Part shown: piece after piece, positions 9,272 to 17,817 of the stretch | Layout: the number at the start of each line of letters is the position of its first letter | Position numbering within the stretch: the stretch's first letter is position 1 | Source: Candidatus Poribacteria bacterium | Lineage (GTDB): Bacteria; Poribacteria; WGA-4E; WGA-3G | DNA: 60,302 nucleotides | Direction of reading: 5' to 3' | Assembly: GCA_012271015.1 (NCBI GenBank) | Contig: JAAXHD010000152.1 | Span: 1-60,302 of the forward strand | Program-made: the position numbers and the translations under genes | Notes under the pieces: model-generated | Database searches by the model: none | Told to the model about the DNA's origin: nothing | Seen by the model: the letters and a program-made list of their open reading frames with translations, nothing else

Positions 9272-10247
9272 ACCCCCTTGCAAACACCAAGACATCGTAA
9301 TGCTGTCCGCTGTATGTGAATTGGTCTTTGAATCGACCTTCACAGGTAAAGCCTGCGGTTTCCAAAACCTCCGCCTTCTTCTCAGCACCACCGTCAACAT
9401 AACACTGAACCTTCGACGCAGGAAACGCTACTGCAGAAAGCAACTCTGGGACATTGTCCACAAAATTCGGATGAAAGAAGAGATCTAATACCGCAGTCGC
9501 CGGTTGCCAACGCGCATCACGCCCGACAGTTGCCCATCCGACGATCGCACCGCTCGACGCAATTAACAACTTCGCATCATTGTAGACATCTTCGGTTTCC
9601 AAATCGTGTTTGAAACTGAGGAATCCGCCCTCAAGATTCGTGGGACCGTAGACCCCCCACTTCAGACTCCGCAGCGTGTCCCATCCGACAATGCCTGACA
9701 ATGCTGTGACTTTCGGCCAATCGTGCCATTCCACGGGTTTCGGGTGTGCAGGCGTAGGTGTGAAGTACCGCGCTTCAAAGTCCTCATTCACATGATACTT
9801 CATAAAACCGGATTCTGGAAATACACTCTCAAATCCGAAACTATGATAGATGTAATACGGATGGCTATTGTAGCCGGTACCCAGATAGAGCGCGGTGCCT
9901 GTCCGCTGTCGAAAATCCTCCATCTGATACGCCATCACACCTTTTGCTGCCCCTTTCCTGCGCTGTTCCGGGAGCGTGAAAACGTGTCCCAAAATACCGA
10001 CCCCTTCGTACTCAACCGTCATAATATTGGTAATCACATGTCCGTCAAGTTTGCCAACATAGAAACGGGTTTCCAATGCATCGAGTACTTCTATAACACA
10101 CCGTTCAATATGCCACTTGTAGTTGCCGGGCTTGTGTCCAAGAAATTGTTTCATTTCTTCGGCGTGCGGCACATCAGGTGCGGTAATCACACCGACTTCC
10201 ATCCGTTCTTCTGTCCTGAGTATTACTTCTCCGAGTCTATGGTACAT
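9270..10247 (-). CDS. GNAT family N-acetyltransferase
   Basis: Protein of about 325 residues. The N-terminal half has a GNAT acetyl-CoA-binding pattern: GHVFTLPEQRRKGAAKGVM matches motif A (QxxGxG/A-like), followed by LYLGTGYNSHPYYIYHSFGFE as the usual C-terminal strand and helix. The C-terminal half is a second, more divergent acetyltransferase-like region (AKLLIASSGAIVGWATVG). The substrate is unknown. ATG 10247 is preferred over GTG 10253 because a GGAGAGG sequence sits about five bases upstream. The gene is divergent from ndk, with an intergenic region of about 160 bp. Cytosolic; no membrane segment seen. Confidence 0.75.
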   Translation of the reverse strand: MYHRLGEVILRTEERMEVGVITAPDVPHAEEMKQFLGHKPGNYKWHIERCVIEVLDALETRFYVGKLDGHVITNIMTVEYEGVGILGHVFTLPEQRRKGAAKGVMAYQMEDFRQRTGTALYLGTGYNSHPYYIYHSFGFESVFPESGFMKYHVNEDFEARYFTPTPAHPKPVEWHDWPKVTALSGIVGWDTLRSLKWGVYGPTNLEGGFLSFKHDLETEDVYNDAKLLIASSGAIVGWATVGRDARWQPATAVLDLFFHPNFVDNVPELLSAVAFPASKVQCYVDGGAEKKAEVLETAGFTCEGRFKDQFTYSGQHYDVLVFARG

Positions 10248-10280
10248 AACCACCTCTCCTGGATCATTTTTTTGAAAAAA

Positions 10281-10310
10281 TTGAAAACACCGTAAAAAAT
10301 ATGGTATACT
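10281..10310 (+). promoter_or_regulatory. Promoter of ndk
   Basis: TTGAAA (10281-10286), an 18-base spacer and TATACT (10305-10310) form a good sigma-70-like promoter 95 bases upstream of ndk. On the other strand TTGACA with TACCAT at 17 bases overlaps it and could serve the divergent GNAT gene. Confidence 0.6.
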
Positions 10311-10405
10311 TAAAATGGCTTGCTGTCAAGCCCGAATGCTTGTATTTCAACGCATTAATATAGGTGTGCTGTGTAGGCACATGCCAAGTTAAAAATGGAG
10401 GGACT

Positions 10406-10870
10406 ATGGAAACAGAACAAACACTGGTTCTCATCAAACCGGACGGTGTTCAACGTGGGCTTATCGGTGAAGTCATTGCTCGCTATGAACACAAGGGACT
10501 TAAAATCGTTGGAATGAAATTGTTGCAACTCCCGCGCGACACAGCAGAAGAACTCTATGCCGTCCATCAAGGCAAATCTTTTTACGATGTACTTATCGAA
10601 TTCATGACATCAGCACCCATTGTCGCCTTGGCGGTTGAAGGGCGTGGCGCAATAGAATTGGTTCGCATCCTTAACGGGGAAACCAACCCAAAGAAGTCGC
10701 TACCCGGAAGCATCCGAGGCGATTTCTCAATCAATATCACACATAACGTTGTGCACGCATCCGACTCAGCTATGAGTGCGCAACGTGAATTAGAGATCGT
10801 GTTCGCACCCGATGAACGTTACAAATATCACCGAATCGACGAAGCGATCCTGCATCCTTCGGTGGTGTAA
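10406..10870 (+). CDS. ndk: Nucleoside diphosphate kinase
   Basis: Transfers the gamma-phosphate of ATP to other nucleoside diphosphates through a phosphohistidine. The 154-residue product starts METEQTLVLIKPDGVQRG, standard for Ndk, and contains the active-site segment VVHASDS, whose His is the phosphorylated residue. Length is typical (140-155). The frame is open further upstream, but ATG 10406 has GGAGGG four bases before it. It is preceded by a clear promoter and appears monocistronic. Confidence 0.96.
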   Translation: METEQTLVLIKPDGVQRGLIGEVIARYEHKGLKIVGMKLLQLPRDTAEELYAVHQGKSFYDVLIEFMTSAPIVALAVEGRGAIELVRILNGETNPKKSLPGSIRGDFSINITHNVVHASDSAMSAQRELEIVFAPDERYKYHRIDEAILHPSVV

Positions 10871-10974
10871 TTGATGCGCATCAAACTGCGTTTTTTATTC
10901 ACCCTGCACAGTTCTAAATCTTATCCGAGAACGCTTGTGCAAAAAATACGAAAAATAGATGGAGGTCAAAACAA

Positions 10975-11751
10975 TTGAAAACTCTTAATGTCTGCGCGCT
11001 CATCCTCATGCTTACCGTTGGAATCGCCTTCAGTGTCCACGCCGGTAAAGCCGACTGCGAAAATATAGATGGCGATGGTGCGAAACCTATCAAAGAGGTT
11101 GGTAAAGAAGATGCTGGCAAGCAGAACGATTACGACGAGGTCGTCGAAGAAGATGACCGGAAAGGTGTCACCTACCTCGCTTTCATTGGCGGTAGCACAC
11201 CGAAACCGAATAAGTGTGGACTTATTCCAAAGAACTCGGAAGCTGAATGGACGGGTTGGGGCGGTCCCCTCGATGTAGACAACGCTACTATCGGCGAAGG
11301 CGGCGGAACTCGCAACCATATCGTCATCGGTGGGATCTACTTTGAACGTGGCATCGGTTCGCATGCGATTGCAACCATGGTGTACGATCTAAGCGGCGAC
11401 GATTACCTCAAATTTGAAGGATACGTTGGCATGTCAGATGAGAAAGATCCTGCCGAATGTAATCACGGCGGCAGCAGCGATTTCATTTTCAGTGTTGATG
11501 GAAAAGAGGTTTTCAAATCTGATACACTTCAAGGCACCGATGGTGGAAAACAGGTTGAAGCCGTCAAAGTGGAAATCGACCTTCCCGCCAACGCCAAGGA
11601 ACTTGAAATCATCATGGGTGATGGCGGTGATGGAATCGGTTGCGATCACTCTGCAATTGGTGATGCCAAACTCCTCAATGCGCAAGCACTTGCCGTTGAA
11701 CCCGCTAACAAACTCCCTACAATCTGGGGACATCTGAAAGATAGTTATTAG
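10975..11751 (+). CDS. Secreted NPCBM-domain protein
   Basis: 258-residue exported protein. The start is TTG at 10975, preceded by GGAGGT at 9-base spacing and giving a good signal peptide (VCALILMLTVGIAFSVHA). The body matches an NPCBM (novel putative carbohydrate-binding module) domain: a fully Gly-rich beta pattern with ERGIGSHA and a closing IGDAKLLNAQ. The last 20 residues (AVEPANKLPTIWGHLKDSY) match the tails of the two LamG proteins that follow, although the main domains are unrelated. Likely a carbohydrate-binding cell-surface or periplasmic protein; ligand unknown. Confidence 0.75.
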   Translation: MKTLNVCALILMLTVGIAFSVHAGKADCENIDGDGAKPIKEVGKEDAGKQNDYDEVVEEDDRKGVTYLAFIGGSTPKPNKCGLIPKNSEAEWTGWGGPLDVDNATIGEGGGTRNHIVIGGIYFERGIGSHAIATMVYDLSGDDYLKFEGYVGMSDEKDPAECNHGGSSDFIFSVDGKEVFKSDTLQGTDGGKQVEAVKVEIDLPANAKELEIIMGDGGDGIGCDHSAIGDAKLLNAQALAVEPANKLPTIWGHLKDSY

Positions 11752-11757
11752 ACTTGA

Positions 11758-11789
11758 GAATCCCTTTACGCTTGTAGTAAAGGATATTC
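11758..11789. repeat. Hairpin after the NPCBM gene
   Basis: GAATCCCTTTAC and GTAAAGGATATTC pair around a 7-base loop just after the stop. No T-run follows. A stronger terminator lies at 11906-11966. Confidence 0.35.
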
Positions 11790-11905
11790 TTAAACTAATG
11801 TGAGTTGAAAAAAAAGGTTTCCACTCATATCTGCGACGCGCGAACATGGAACCCTTAGCATATACGAAATGTTTAATAGAACTGACGTTAAATTACGCTC
11901 TTAAA

Positions 11906-11966
11906 CCTGATTTAGAGAAGTCACAATGTGTACAAACACATCAGGCTCTGCTAAATTAGGTTTTTT
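11906..11966 (+). terminator. Rho-independent terminator
   Basis: CCTGATTTAG (11906-11915) pairs with CTAAATTAGG (11951-11960) and is followed by TTTTTT (11961-11966); an inner ATGTGT/ACACAT hairpin fills the loop. It ends two bases before the -35 box of the next promoter and likely ends the NPCBM transcript. The rest of the 322-base gap at 11752-12073 holds no gene. Confidence 0.6.
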
Positions 11967-11967
11967 C

Positions 11968-11996
11968 TTGCAAATTTGTGCTAAATACGCTATTAT
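11968..11996 (+). promoter_or_regulatory. Promoter of first LamG gene
   Basis: TTGCAA (11968-11973), 17-base spacer, TATTAT (11991-11996). The same -35, spacing and -10 precede the second LamG gene at 12952-12980, so the promoter was duplicated with the gene. Confidence 0.65.
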
Positions 11997-12073
11997 TAGA
12001 AATAGAATATAAATCTCAATCCCGTAGGCATGTGTTTCAAGCACGCCCGCGGTAAACATTAGAAGGAAGAACT

Positions 12074-12844
12074 ATGAAAAAAGTATTATTAACGCTCGGT
12101 GTGGTATGTTTCAGCCTCATCGCTGTTCACATTAGCACCGCTGAGATTGATTTTGAGACTGCGGTCGGTGTCTGGCTCTTTGATGAAGGCAAAGGCGGTG
12201 TCGCTGAAGACATATCCGGTGAAGGAAACGACGGCGAAGTTGTCAAATCCAAATGGGTGGATGGGAAATTCGGCAAGGCACTCGAATTTGATGGAAAAGC
12301 CGGATGTGTCAAGACTGGCGCGAAACTGCTTGAGGCTCTCGAAGAATTCACTATTCTTTCATGGATACAAACCACGTCTCCTCCCCCTGGCCGTACTGGA
12401 CTCGTTGGACAGAACAATGCCCCTGAGTTCGGCTTTATTACGACGAATGAACTGAGTCTCTGGACCCCCTCAGCCGGCCTGACGAATAATCCTTGGAAAC
12501 ACAAACATGGTAATGGTGAATGGCATCACGTCGGTTGTGTCGCTACGCAGGATTACGTCCATACTTATATCGATGGTGATTACGTCGAGCAGAAGGGGAA
12601 ATGGGCGAATCACGGTGCTGCTCCCTTTGACGTTAACATCGGTGGATGCGGTGTCTGGGATCCAGGTGGAAACTTTTTCCCGGGTCTCATGGACGAAGTC
12701 ATGATTTTCCACTCGGCACTGGAACAAGAAGATATTCAGGAACTAATGGACAAAGGCTATGTAAATTATTTGGCTGTTGACCCGAAAGATAAACTCGGTA
12801 CAACCTGGGGACATATTAAGTCAACGCATCATATCAGGCAATAA
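12074..12844 (+). CDS. Secreted LamG-domain protein (paralogue 1)
   Basis: 256-residue exported protein: signal peptide at residues 1-23 (VLLTLGVVCFSLIAVHISTA), then one concanavalin A-like LamG/Laminin_G_3 jelly-roll (AVGVWLFDEGKGGVAEDISG to FFPGLMDEVMIFHSALEQEDI, about residues 25-230) of the kind that binds glycans. The C-terminal tail LAVDPKDKLGTTWGHIK is shared with neighbouring secreted proteins. Its neighbour at 13326 is a close paralogue (about four of five residues identical). RBS GAAGGAAG lies before ATG 12074. Binding partner unknown. Confidence 0.8.
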   Translation: MKKVLLTLGVVCFSLIAVHISTAEIDFETAVGVWLFDEGKGGVAEDISGEGNDGEVVKSKWVDGKFGKALEFDGKAGCVKTGAKLLEALEEFTILSWIQTTSPPPGRTGLVGQNNAPEFGFITTNELSLWTPSAGLTNNPWKHKHGNGEWHHVGCVATQDYVHTYIDGDYVEQKGKWANHGAAPFDVNIGGCGVWDPGGNFFPGLMDEVMIFHSALEQEDIQELMDKGYVNYLAVDPKDKLGTTWGHIKSTHHIRQ

Positions 12845-12866
12845 TCACGTTCTTTTCTAACCCTAC

Positions 12867-12901
12867 AGACGCGCTCGGACCGGACCTCTCCAAGCGCGTC
12901 T
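12867..12901 (+). terminator. Hairpin after first LamG gene
   Basis: AGACGCGCT (12867-12875) pairs with AGCGCGTCT (12893-12901). The second LamG gene has a hairpin at the matching place with the same outer AGACG/CGTCT but different inner pairs. No T-run follows, so the terminator role is tentative. Confidence 0.45.
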
Positions 12902-12951
12902 ATGCGCCCTCCAATCTACACGCTTCTTACACCCACCTCCTCATTTTTTTC

Positions 12952-12980
12952 TTGCAACTTTATACGATACGCGTTATTAT
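12952..12980 (+). promoter_or_regulatory. Promoter of second LamG gene, abutted by a MITE
   Basis: TTGCAA (12952-12957), 17-base spacer, TATTAT (12975-12980). The MITE inverted repeat begins at 12977, inside the -10 box, so the transcript would carry the MITE in a leader of about 340 bases. Confidence 0.5.
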
Positions 12981-13253
12981 AATCATACTAAGCTTTGGGC
13001 AATTTTTAGAGGGATACAGATGTCGCCCCGCTGGGGCTGAGACCTTGCGGGATAGGGCGGTTCTACACATATTTCGCCCCGGAATCAACGGTATGAATGC
13101 CTTATGGCATTCCCCGGGGGCTGCGTTTTTGGACACCTGCCTGTCTTTTTCTCAGCGTGAGGTGCCTGTCGCAACCTCCGAGAAAAACAGGGATATTCTT
13201 GAGAACTCACCTCACACACAACTCGAATTGTCCAAACTTTAGTATAATCATAA
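12977..13253. mobile_element. MITE between promoter and second LamG gene
   Basis: A 277-bp element with 26-bp imperfect terminal inverted repeats (12977-13002 and 13228-13253, 21 of 26 matching). The interior includes a GCCCCgctGGGGC hairpin (near 13025) and a palindromic segment at 13081-13119 (GAATGCC...GGCATTC, CCCCGGGG) that recurs inverted at 53258-53295. The gap 12845-13325 holds no convincing gene. Confidence 0.65.
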
Positions 13254-13325
13254 CTTAATGATGATTTTTACACTGTAGACCTGTGTTACAAACGCGCTCA
13301 TGCTAAACACTGGGAGGAAGTAACG

Positions 13326-14096
13326 ATGAAGAAAGTGTTATTAACACTCGGTGCGGTGTGTTTCAGTCTTACTGCTGTTCACATTAGCACCGCTGAGATC
13401 GACCTTGAAACAGCGGTCGGTATATGGTTATTCGACGAAGGCAAAGGCGGTGTCGCTGCCGATCTTTCTGGGGAAGGAAATGATGGCGAACTCGTCAAAT
13501 CCCCTGCCTGGGTAGATGGTAAATTCGGCAAGGCACTCGAATTTGATGGAAAAGCCAGTTGTGTCTCAACCGGTCAGAAACTCCTTGATAACCTTGAAGA
13601 GTTTACTATTCTCACTTGGGTAAAAACCGCGAGTGCTCCTGTAAACCGGACTGGACTCGTCGGACAGAACGATTCTCCTGAGTTCGGTTTTATTGATGCC
13701 AATTCTATCAACCTCTGGACACCCACGGCTGGTGGAACAACCAATCCCTGGAAATTCAAACATGGCGATGGTAAATGGCACCACGTCGGGTGTGTCGCTA
13801 CGACAGAATACGTCCATGTTTATATTGATGGTGAGTATATCGAAAAGAAGGGTGGCTGGGCAAATCACGGCACATCTGCCTTTAACGTCAATATCGGTGG
13901 CTGTGGTGTCTGGGATCCAAACGGCAACTTCTTCCCTGGTGCGATGGACGAAGTCGCCATTTTCCACTCGGCACTCGAACAGGAAGACGTTGAGGTGCTG
14001 ATGGAAGGATTCGATAAATATTTAGCGGTCGATCCTGAAGGCAAACTCGGTACAACCTGGGGACATATTAAGGCAATAAACCATTTCAAGCAATAA
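13326..14096 (+). CDS. Secreted LamG-domain protein (paralogue 2)
   Basis: 256-residue paralogue of the preceding gene: signal peptide, one LamG jelly-roll (AVGIWLFDEGKGGVAADLSG to FFPGAMDEVAIFHSALEQEDV), and C-terminal tail LAVDPEGKLGTTWGHIK. Relative to paralogue 1 there is one extra residue near 60 and one fewer near 242, so total length is unchanged. RBS GGGAGGAAG lies before ATG 13326. Differences fall mostly in surface loops, as expected of duplicated binding proteins diverging in specificity (inference). Confidence 0.8.
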   Translation: MKKVLLTLGAVCFSLTAVHISTAEIDLETAVGIWLFDEGKGGVAADLSGEGNDGELVKSPAWVDGKFGKALEFDGKASCVSTGQKLLDNLEEFTILTWVKTASAPVNRTGLVGQNDSPEFGFIDANSINLWTPTAGGTTNPWKFKHGDGKWHHVGCVATTEYVHVYIDGEYIEKKGGWANHGTSAFNVNIGGCGVWDPNGNFFPGAMDEVAIFHSALEQEDVEVLMEGFDKYLAVDPEGKLGTTWGHIKAINHFKQ

Positions 14097-14119
14097 CCTC
14101 TCCTTTCTTCAACGCCTGT

Positions 14120-14155
14120 AGACGTACTGGGGTATCGTAAATTCCCAGTGCGTCT
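14120..14155 (+). terminator. Hairpin after second LamG gene
   Basis: AGACGTACTGGG (14120-14131) pairs with CCCAGTGCGTCT (14144-14155) with one mismatch. It matches the position and outer stem of the hairpin after paralogue 1. Confidence 0.45.
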
Positions 14156-14325
14156 ATGAGTAACCTTCCCGATCACATAATTCTACACTTTACGATAAAA
14201 TTAGTTTAAGAAAGCAGCCTGCAACAATACGCAGAAATACCCAAGCAAAAACACGCAGACGGATCTACCCTAACCCTTTTCAAAGTTCCAACCCGCGACT
14301 CACTCCGCAAGGTAAAATTAAAAAT

Positions 14326-15924
14326 CTACTTTAATTCATGCAGTTCCCTGAGTTTGTCTAACGCAACCTTATTCCCCGGTTCTAATTCTAAAACCTGTTC
14401 AAAGATACCAATCGCCCCTGGAATATTTCCAAGTTCCTGATAAGCAACACCTAATGCCCCGTATGCGCGAACGTGCGTCGCCTCGATTGCGATAACCTTT
14501 TTAAACAGCGAGACGGCTTCAAGAAAGTCCTCCTTCATCAGAGCAATTAAGCCGAGTCTATAAATGGCTTGGACATCCGTTGCGTCATACGTGATGACCT
14601 GTTTGTAGTGTGGCTCGGCTGCTGTATAACGCCGTTGCTTCCAATAGACACCGGCAAGATCGCGATGCGCAGACAGTTGAGATGGCACGAGTTCAAGTGC
14701 CTCCTGATAATGCCGAATTGCCTCTCCAAGTTGCCCTGTGTTTTCATACACCGTCGCAAGATTCGCGTGTACATTCGAGAAAAAAGGGTCGTAATTCGAA
14801 GGGGTCAACTGTTCGTGAGGATCGCTATCTGTTTTATTTTTTTTAAACCGAAGTGCCATTCCGCAGGCACGGATCGCCGCAGCGGTCTGTCCGGTTTCAT
14901 AATAGATCTGTCCCATATAGTTATACGCCTGCGCTTTCAGGTAGGCTATCTCGTCTGCGCTTCTCTGTTTCTGAATCTCTATATCCTTGTCGAGTAGCGA
15001 CAGGAGGTGTTCCAACACCGCTAAGGCTTCGCGGTGCCGAGTCCCTGTATAGAGGAGTGAAACGCCATAGTCGAACCAGACCTTTATGTCCTTCTGTTCG
15101 TCAGAGATCAGCGTTTCAAATTCAGTGACGGCACTTGCATAATCCCCTTCCGACATATAACGTCTACCGCGTTCCGCATACAGCGGAGCGGTGACACCCG
15201 CTTTAAGCACATCCCACCATAAGGGATCTATCAATTCACCGTATTCGCTTGGGCGGCGTGCCACCTGTGCGTGCTGTTTCGCCGCTTGCGCATCTCCCAA
15301 CGCAATAGCGACCTGTGCCATCAGTGCGTGCGCTTCACTTTGCCCCGGGTTCAAGCGGAGTGCCTCCTCTAAATGCGCCCGAGCGAGTCTCAATTGCCGT
15401 TTTGCGAGTGCGATTTCGCCGAGCCAGAGCTCAGAAAAAGGATTGTTCGGTTGGAGGTGTTTCGCGCGCTCCAAATGTTGTCGAGCTTCATCGAATCTCC
15501 CCAAAATACGGAGGGCAGCAGCGAGATAGAGATGCGCAGGTGCAGATGTAGAATCTAAGGTAAGTGCGCGGGTGAGGTGTTTTACCGCTTCCTCCGGCTG
15601 ACGCTGCTTCGTCAAACGCCCAAGAAAGTAGAGCCACTTAAATTCATCAGGTGCGAGGATGCTCGCTTGACGATAACACGGTATCGCTGGAATCTCCCAG
15701 CCATGGCTGAGGTAGATGTGCCCCAATTGTCCCCATACATCCGCAGTATTGGGAGACTTCCGGACTGCTTTTTGAGCATTTTCAATCGCCTTTAGAAGCC
15801 GTTTTTCCTCAACCAAGTCGAGATCGGCAGGCTCGGGAACATCGATGTCGCTACCCGCAAAAACAGGCACACTGATTAGCATGAAAAGAAAAAAGCCAAT
15901 GATATAAGAAGGGAATTTCATCAA
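14326..15924 (-). CDS. Secreted TPR-repeat protein
   Basis: 532-residue exported protein: signal peptide (IIGFFLFMLISVPVFAG), then tandem tetratricopeptide repeats over nearly its full length, about ten units with the W/L-G-Y-A-F-A-P pattern (for example AVWKQLG-like AEPHYKQVITYDATDVQAI and VRAYGALGVAYQELGNIPGA). It is probably a protein-interaction scaffold in the envelope. Its ATG overlaps the stop of the upstream CRTAC1-like gene by four bases (15921-15924), so the two are translationally coupled and likely act together. Nothing clear identifies its partner. Confidence 0.8.
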   Translation of the reverse strand: MMKFPSYIIGFFLFMLISVPVFAGSDIDVPEPADLDLVEEKRLLKAIENAQKAVRKSPNTADVWGQLGHIYLSHGWEIPAIPCYRQASILAPDEFKWLYFLGRLTKQRQPEEAVKHLTRALTLDSTSAPAHLYLAAALRILGRFDEARQHLERAKHLQPNNPFSELWLGEIALAKRQLRLARAHLEEALRLNPGQSEAHALMAQVAIALGDAQAAKQHAQVARRPSEYGELIDPLWWDVLKAGVTAPLYAERGRRYMSEGDYASAVTEFETLISDEQKDIKVWFDYGVSLLYTGTRHREALAVLEHLLSLLDKDIEIQKQRSADEIAYLKAQAYNYMGQIYYETGQTAAAIRACGMALRFKKNKTDSDPHEQLTPSNYDPFFSNVHANLATVYENTGQLGEAIRHYQEALELVPSQLSAHRDLAGVYWKQRRYTAAEPHYKQVITYDATDVQAIYRLGLIALMKEDFLEAVSLFKKVIAIEATHVRAYGALGVAYQELGNIPGAIGIFEQVLELEPGNKVALDKLRELHELK

Positions 15925-17687
15925 AAAGACTCCCCTTTCCCTTTATAAACCTTCGTACGCTGATTCGGAGTTGTGGCAGGAAATCTTTCACGGTTTCCAT
16001 CTTGCCAGTGGACCTCAATCGCTTGAATTGTATCAATTGTCCCTAACCCGAAATGCACACTCGGTTCACTGCTGCTGAGATAACTCGTACCTGATAGCAC
16101 GTAACCCCTCAATGTCCGTGATGCTGTCCGGAGTGTTACTTGTGCACCAAGTGCGTCGCGACGTTCGGTGATCGCCTGTACGGAAAGCCAATGATGTTGT
16201 GGTGGGGGTGCATCGTTTCGGAAAAAGCGGAGTCGATTGTCGAGACCGCTCACTACCATATCAATATCGCCATCTCTATCGATATCACCGAAAGACATTC
16301 CGCGGCTCACTTCAATCCGTCCCGTGAAATCGGGTGCGCGTGAACTTACATCGGTGAATTGGCTATCAGCAATCAGCAATTGGTTGTCAGTGAAGAGGTC
16401 TTTTAGGACAGTGCCATTCTCTTGCTGACCGCTGACCGCTGACCGCTGACGGCTATTTTGAAAGAGAAGATTCGGTTCAGCGTAGAAATTCCAGAATTCA
16501 CCAGTGCTCGCACCCTCAAGAACAGCACCGCGCTTCACCCGACCATTGACGAGTGCAATGTCGAGATCGGCATCATTATCGAAATCCACGAAACCACACC
16601 CAAACCCCGTAAAGGGTAGATCGCGTCCGGCGAACCCCACCATCTCAGTCATATCAACGAACACAGCGTAGGTAGAAGCGACATAAAGCGTATTCGTTTC
16701 ACCTGACAAGTGTGTCACAAACAGATCTGGACGTGTATCACCGTTGACATCACCGACAGCGATGCCCATACTCCCCTCAGGTTGCCCATAAGCATTAAAC
16801 GCCAAACCGTACAATATGGCTTCCTCGGTAAAAGTGCCATCTTTCTGATTCACCCAGAGCTGGTTGGCTTCCCCATCGTTCGCGACATAAAAATCCGCCC
16901 AACCGTCGCCTGTCAGATCGAGACACACAACACCGAGACCTCTGCCAGGCATTGCGGCGATCCCCGTCTGTTGCGACACATCTGTAAATGTACCATCACC
17001 GTTGTTTCGGAACAACCGATCCACGGCGGGTTCAAAGACCTGTGGATTGCAGTAATCCGGCGCACCATGTTTTCCGCGACATACCGACTCTGGATCAAAC
17101 TGAACGTAGTTTGCGACATAGAGATCAAGGTATCCATCTCTGTCATAATCGCCAAACGTTGCTGATGTTCCCCATGCTTCGTTTGAGAGCCCCGCTTCTT
17201 GTAAAGCAAACGTCCCATCACCGTTGTTTCGATAGAACGCGTCAGCACCGTAGTTTGTCACGTAGACATCCGCATCCCCGTCATTGTCCACATCACCGAT
17301 TGCCACGCCTTGTCCGTAGCCTTCATGTCCGATGCCAGCGGCTTCCGTAACGTCAACAAACGTTCCATCAGTCTGCTGCCGAAAAAGCCGATTCGGTGCC
17401 GGAGTATCCCCCTCTCCCCCTTCCCAGTAACGGGTGGGGACCCCGGGCGGCGGAAATCGGACATGCAGAACATCGAGCGCGTCATCGTTATTGTAATCGA
17501 ACAGCGCAACCCCACTCCCGATTACTTCTGGTAGGGCGTGGGTTCCTGCGCGCCAAGACGTTTGTGCCTGTGTGAAACCGAGCGTATCGGTCACCTCTGT
17601 AAAAAAGGGCTTATCCGTCTCCGCTTGTGCCGTCCATAAACATAGCGTAATAAGGATGAGTATTATCGTGTATGGCTTCGTAAACAT
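15921..17687 (-). CDS. CRTAC1-type FG-GAP/VCBS and ASPIC/UnbV protein
   Basis: 588-residue exported protein. A signal peptide (residues 1-22) is followed by repeated FG-GAP/VCBS beta-propeller units with calcium-binding DxDxDGD loops (GDVDNDGDADVYV, GDYDRDGYLDLYV, GDIDRDGDIDMVV) and a C-terminal ASPIC/UnbV domain (YLSSSEPSVHFGLG). Such proteins are typical surface or adhesion-related factors. Residues about 411-443 do not fit the propeller: they are the translation of a dispersed intergenic repeat inserted between NLLFQN and FTDVS. The gene is coupled to the downstream TPR gene by a 4-base overlap. Confidence 0.85.
   Translation of the reverse strand: MFTKPYTIILILITLCLWTAQAETDKPFFTEVTDTLGFTQAQTSWRAGTHALPEVIGSGVALFDYNNDDALDVLHVRFPPPGVPTRYWEGGEGDTPAPNRLFRQQTDGTFVDVTEAAGIGHEGYGQGVAIGDVDNDGDADVYVTNYGADAFYRNNGDGTFALQEAGLSNEAWGTSATFGDYDRDGYLDLYVANYVQFDPESVCRGKHGAPDYCNPQVFEPAVDRLFRNNGDGTFTDVSQQTGIAAMPGRGLGVVCLDLTGDGWADFYVANDGEANQLWVNQKDGTFTEEAILYGLAFNAYGQPEGSMGIAVGDVNGDTRPDLFVTHLSGETNTLYVASTYAVFVDMTEMVGFAGRDLPFTGFGCGFVDFDNDADLDIALVNGRVKRGAVLEGASTGEFWNFYAEPNLLFQNSRQRSAVSGQQENGTVLKDLFTDNQLLIADSQFTDVSSRAPDFTGRIEVSRGMSFGDIDRDGDIDMVVSGLDNRLRFFRNDAPPPQHHWLSVQAITERRDALGAQVTLRTASRTLRGYVLSGTSYLSSSEPSVHFGLGTIDTIQAIEVHWQDGNRERFPATTPNQRTKVYKGKGESF
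16361..16456. repeat. Palindromic intergenic repeat inserted in frame inside a gene
   Basis: The strand runs ggctatcagcaatcagcaat ... gtcagtgaagagg ... ctcttgctgaccgctgacc ... ctgacggctat, the same arms seen in most intergenic gaps of this window. It spans 96 bases (32 codons) and keeps the host frame open. Confidence 0.75.
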
Positions 17688-17710
17688 TACATTATGCCAA
17701 ATATTGTAAA

Positions 17711-17735
17711 GTAGGGGCAGGTCTTGTGCCTGCCC
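17711..17735. repeat. GGGCAGG palindrome
   Basis: GGGCAGG-TCTTGTG-CCTGCCC. The same palindrome appears inverted near 23028-23045 and partly at 49690-49720. A GAAACACCCAAGCAAAAACAC repeat follows at 17775-17796. Confidence 0.6.
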
Positions 17736-17817
17736 TCATATTACCTACCGAACTGGAGACAGTGAGGTTGGGGGGAAACACCCAAGCAAAAACACCTCGC
17801 CAGCGGGGAAATCCCCT

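Noticed and set aside
9723..10295. 190-codon plus-strand frame
   Set aside because: Antisense to the GNAT gene, whose protein is clearly recognisable.
12952..13242. 96-codon plus-strand frame upstream of the second LamG gene
   Set aside because: It overlaps the promoter and lies mostly inside the MITE, encodes repeat sequence and has no ribosome binding site.
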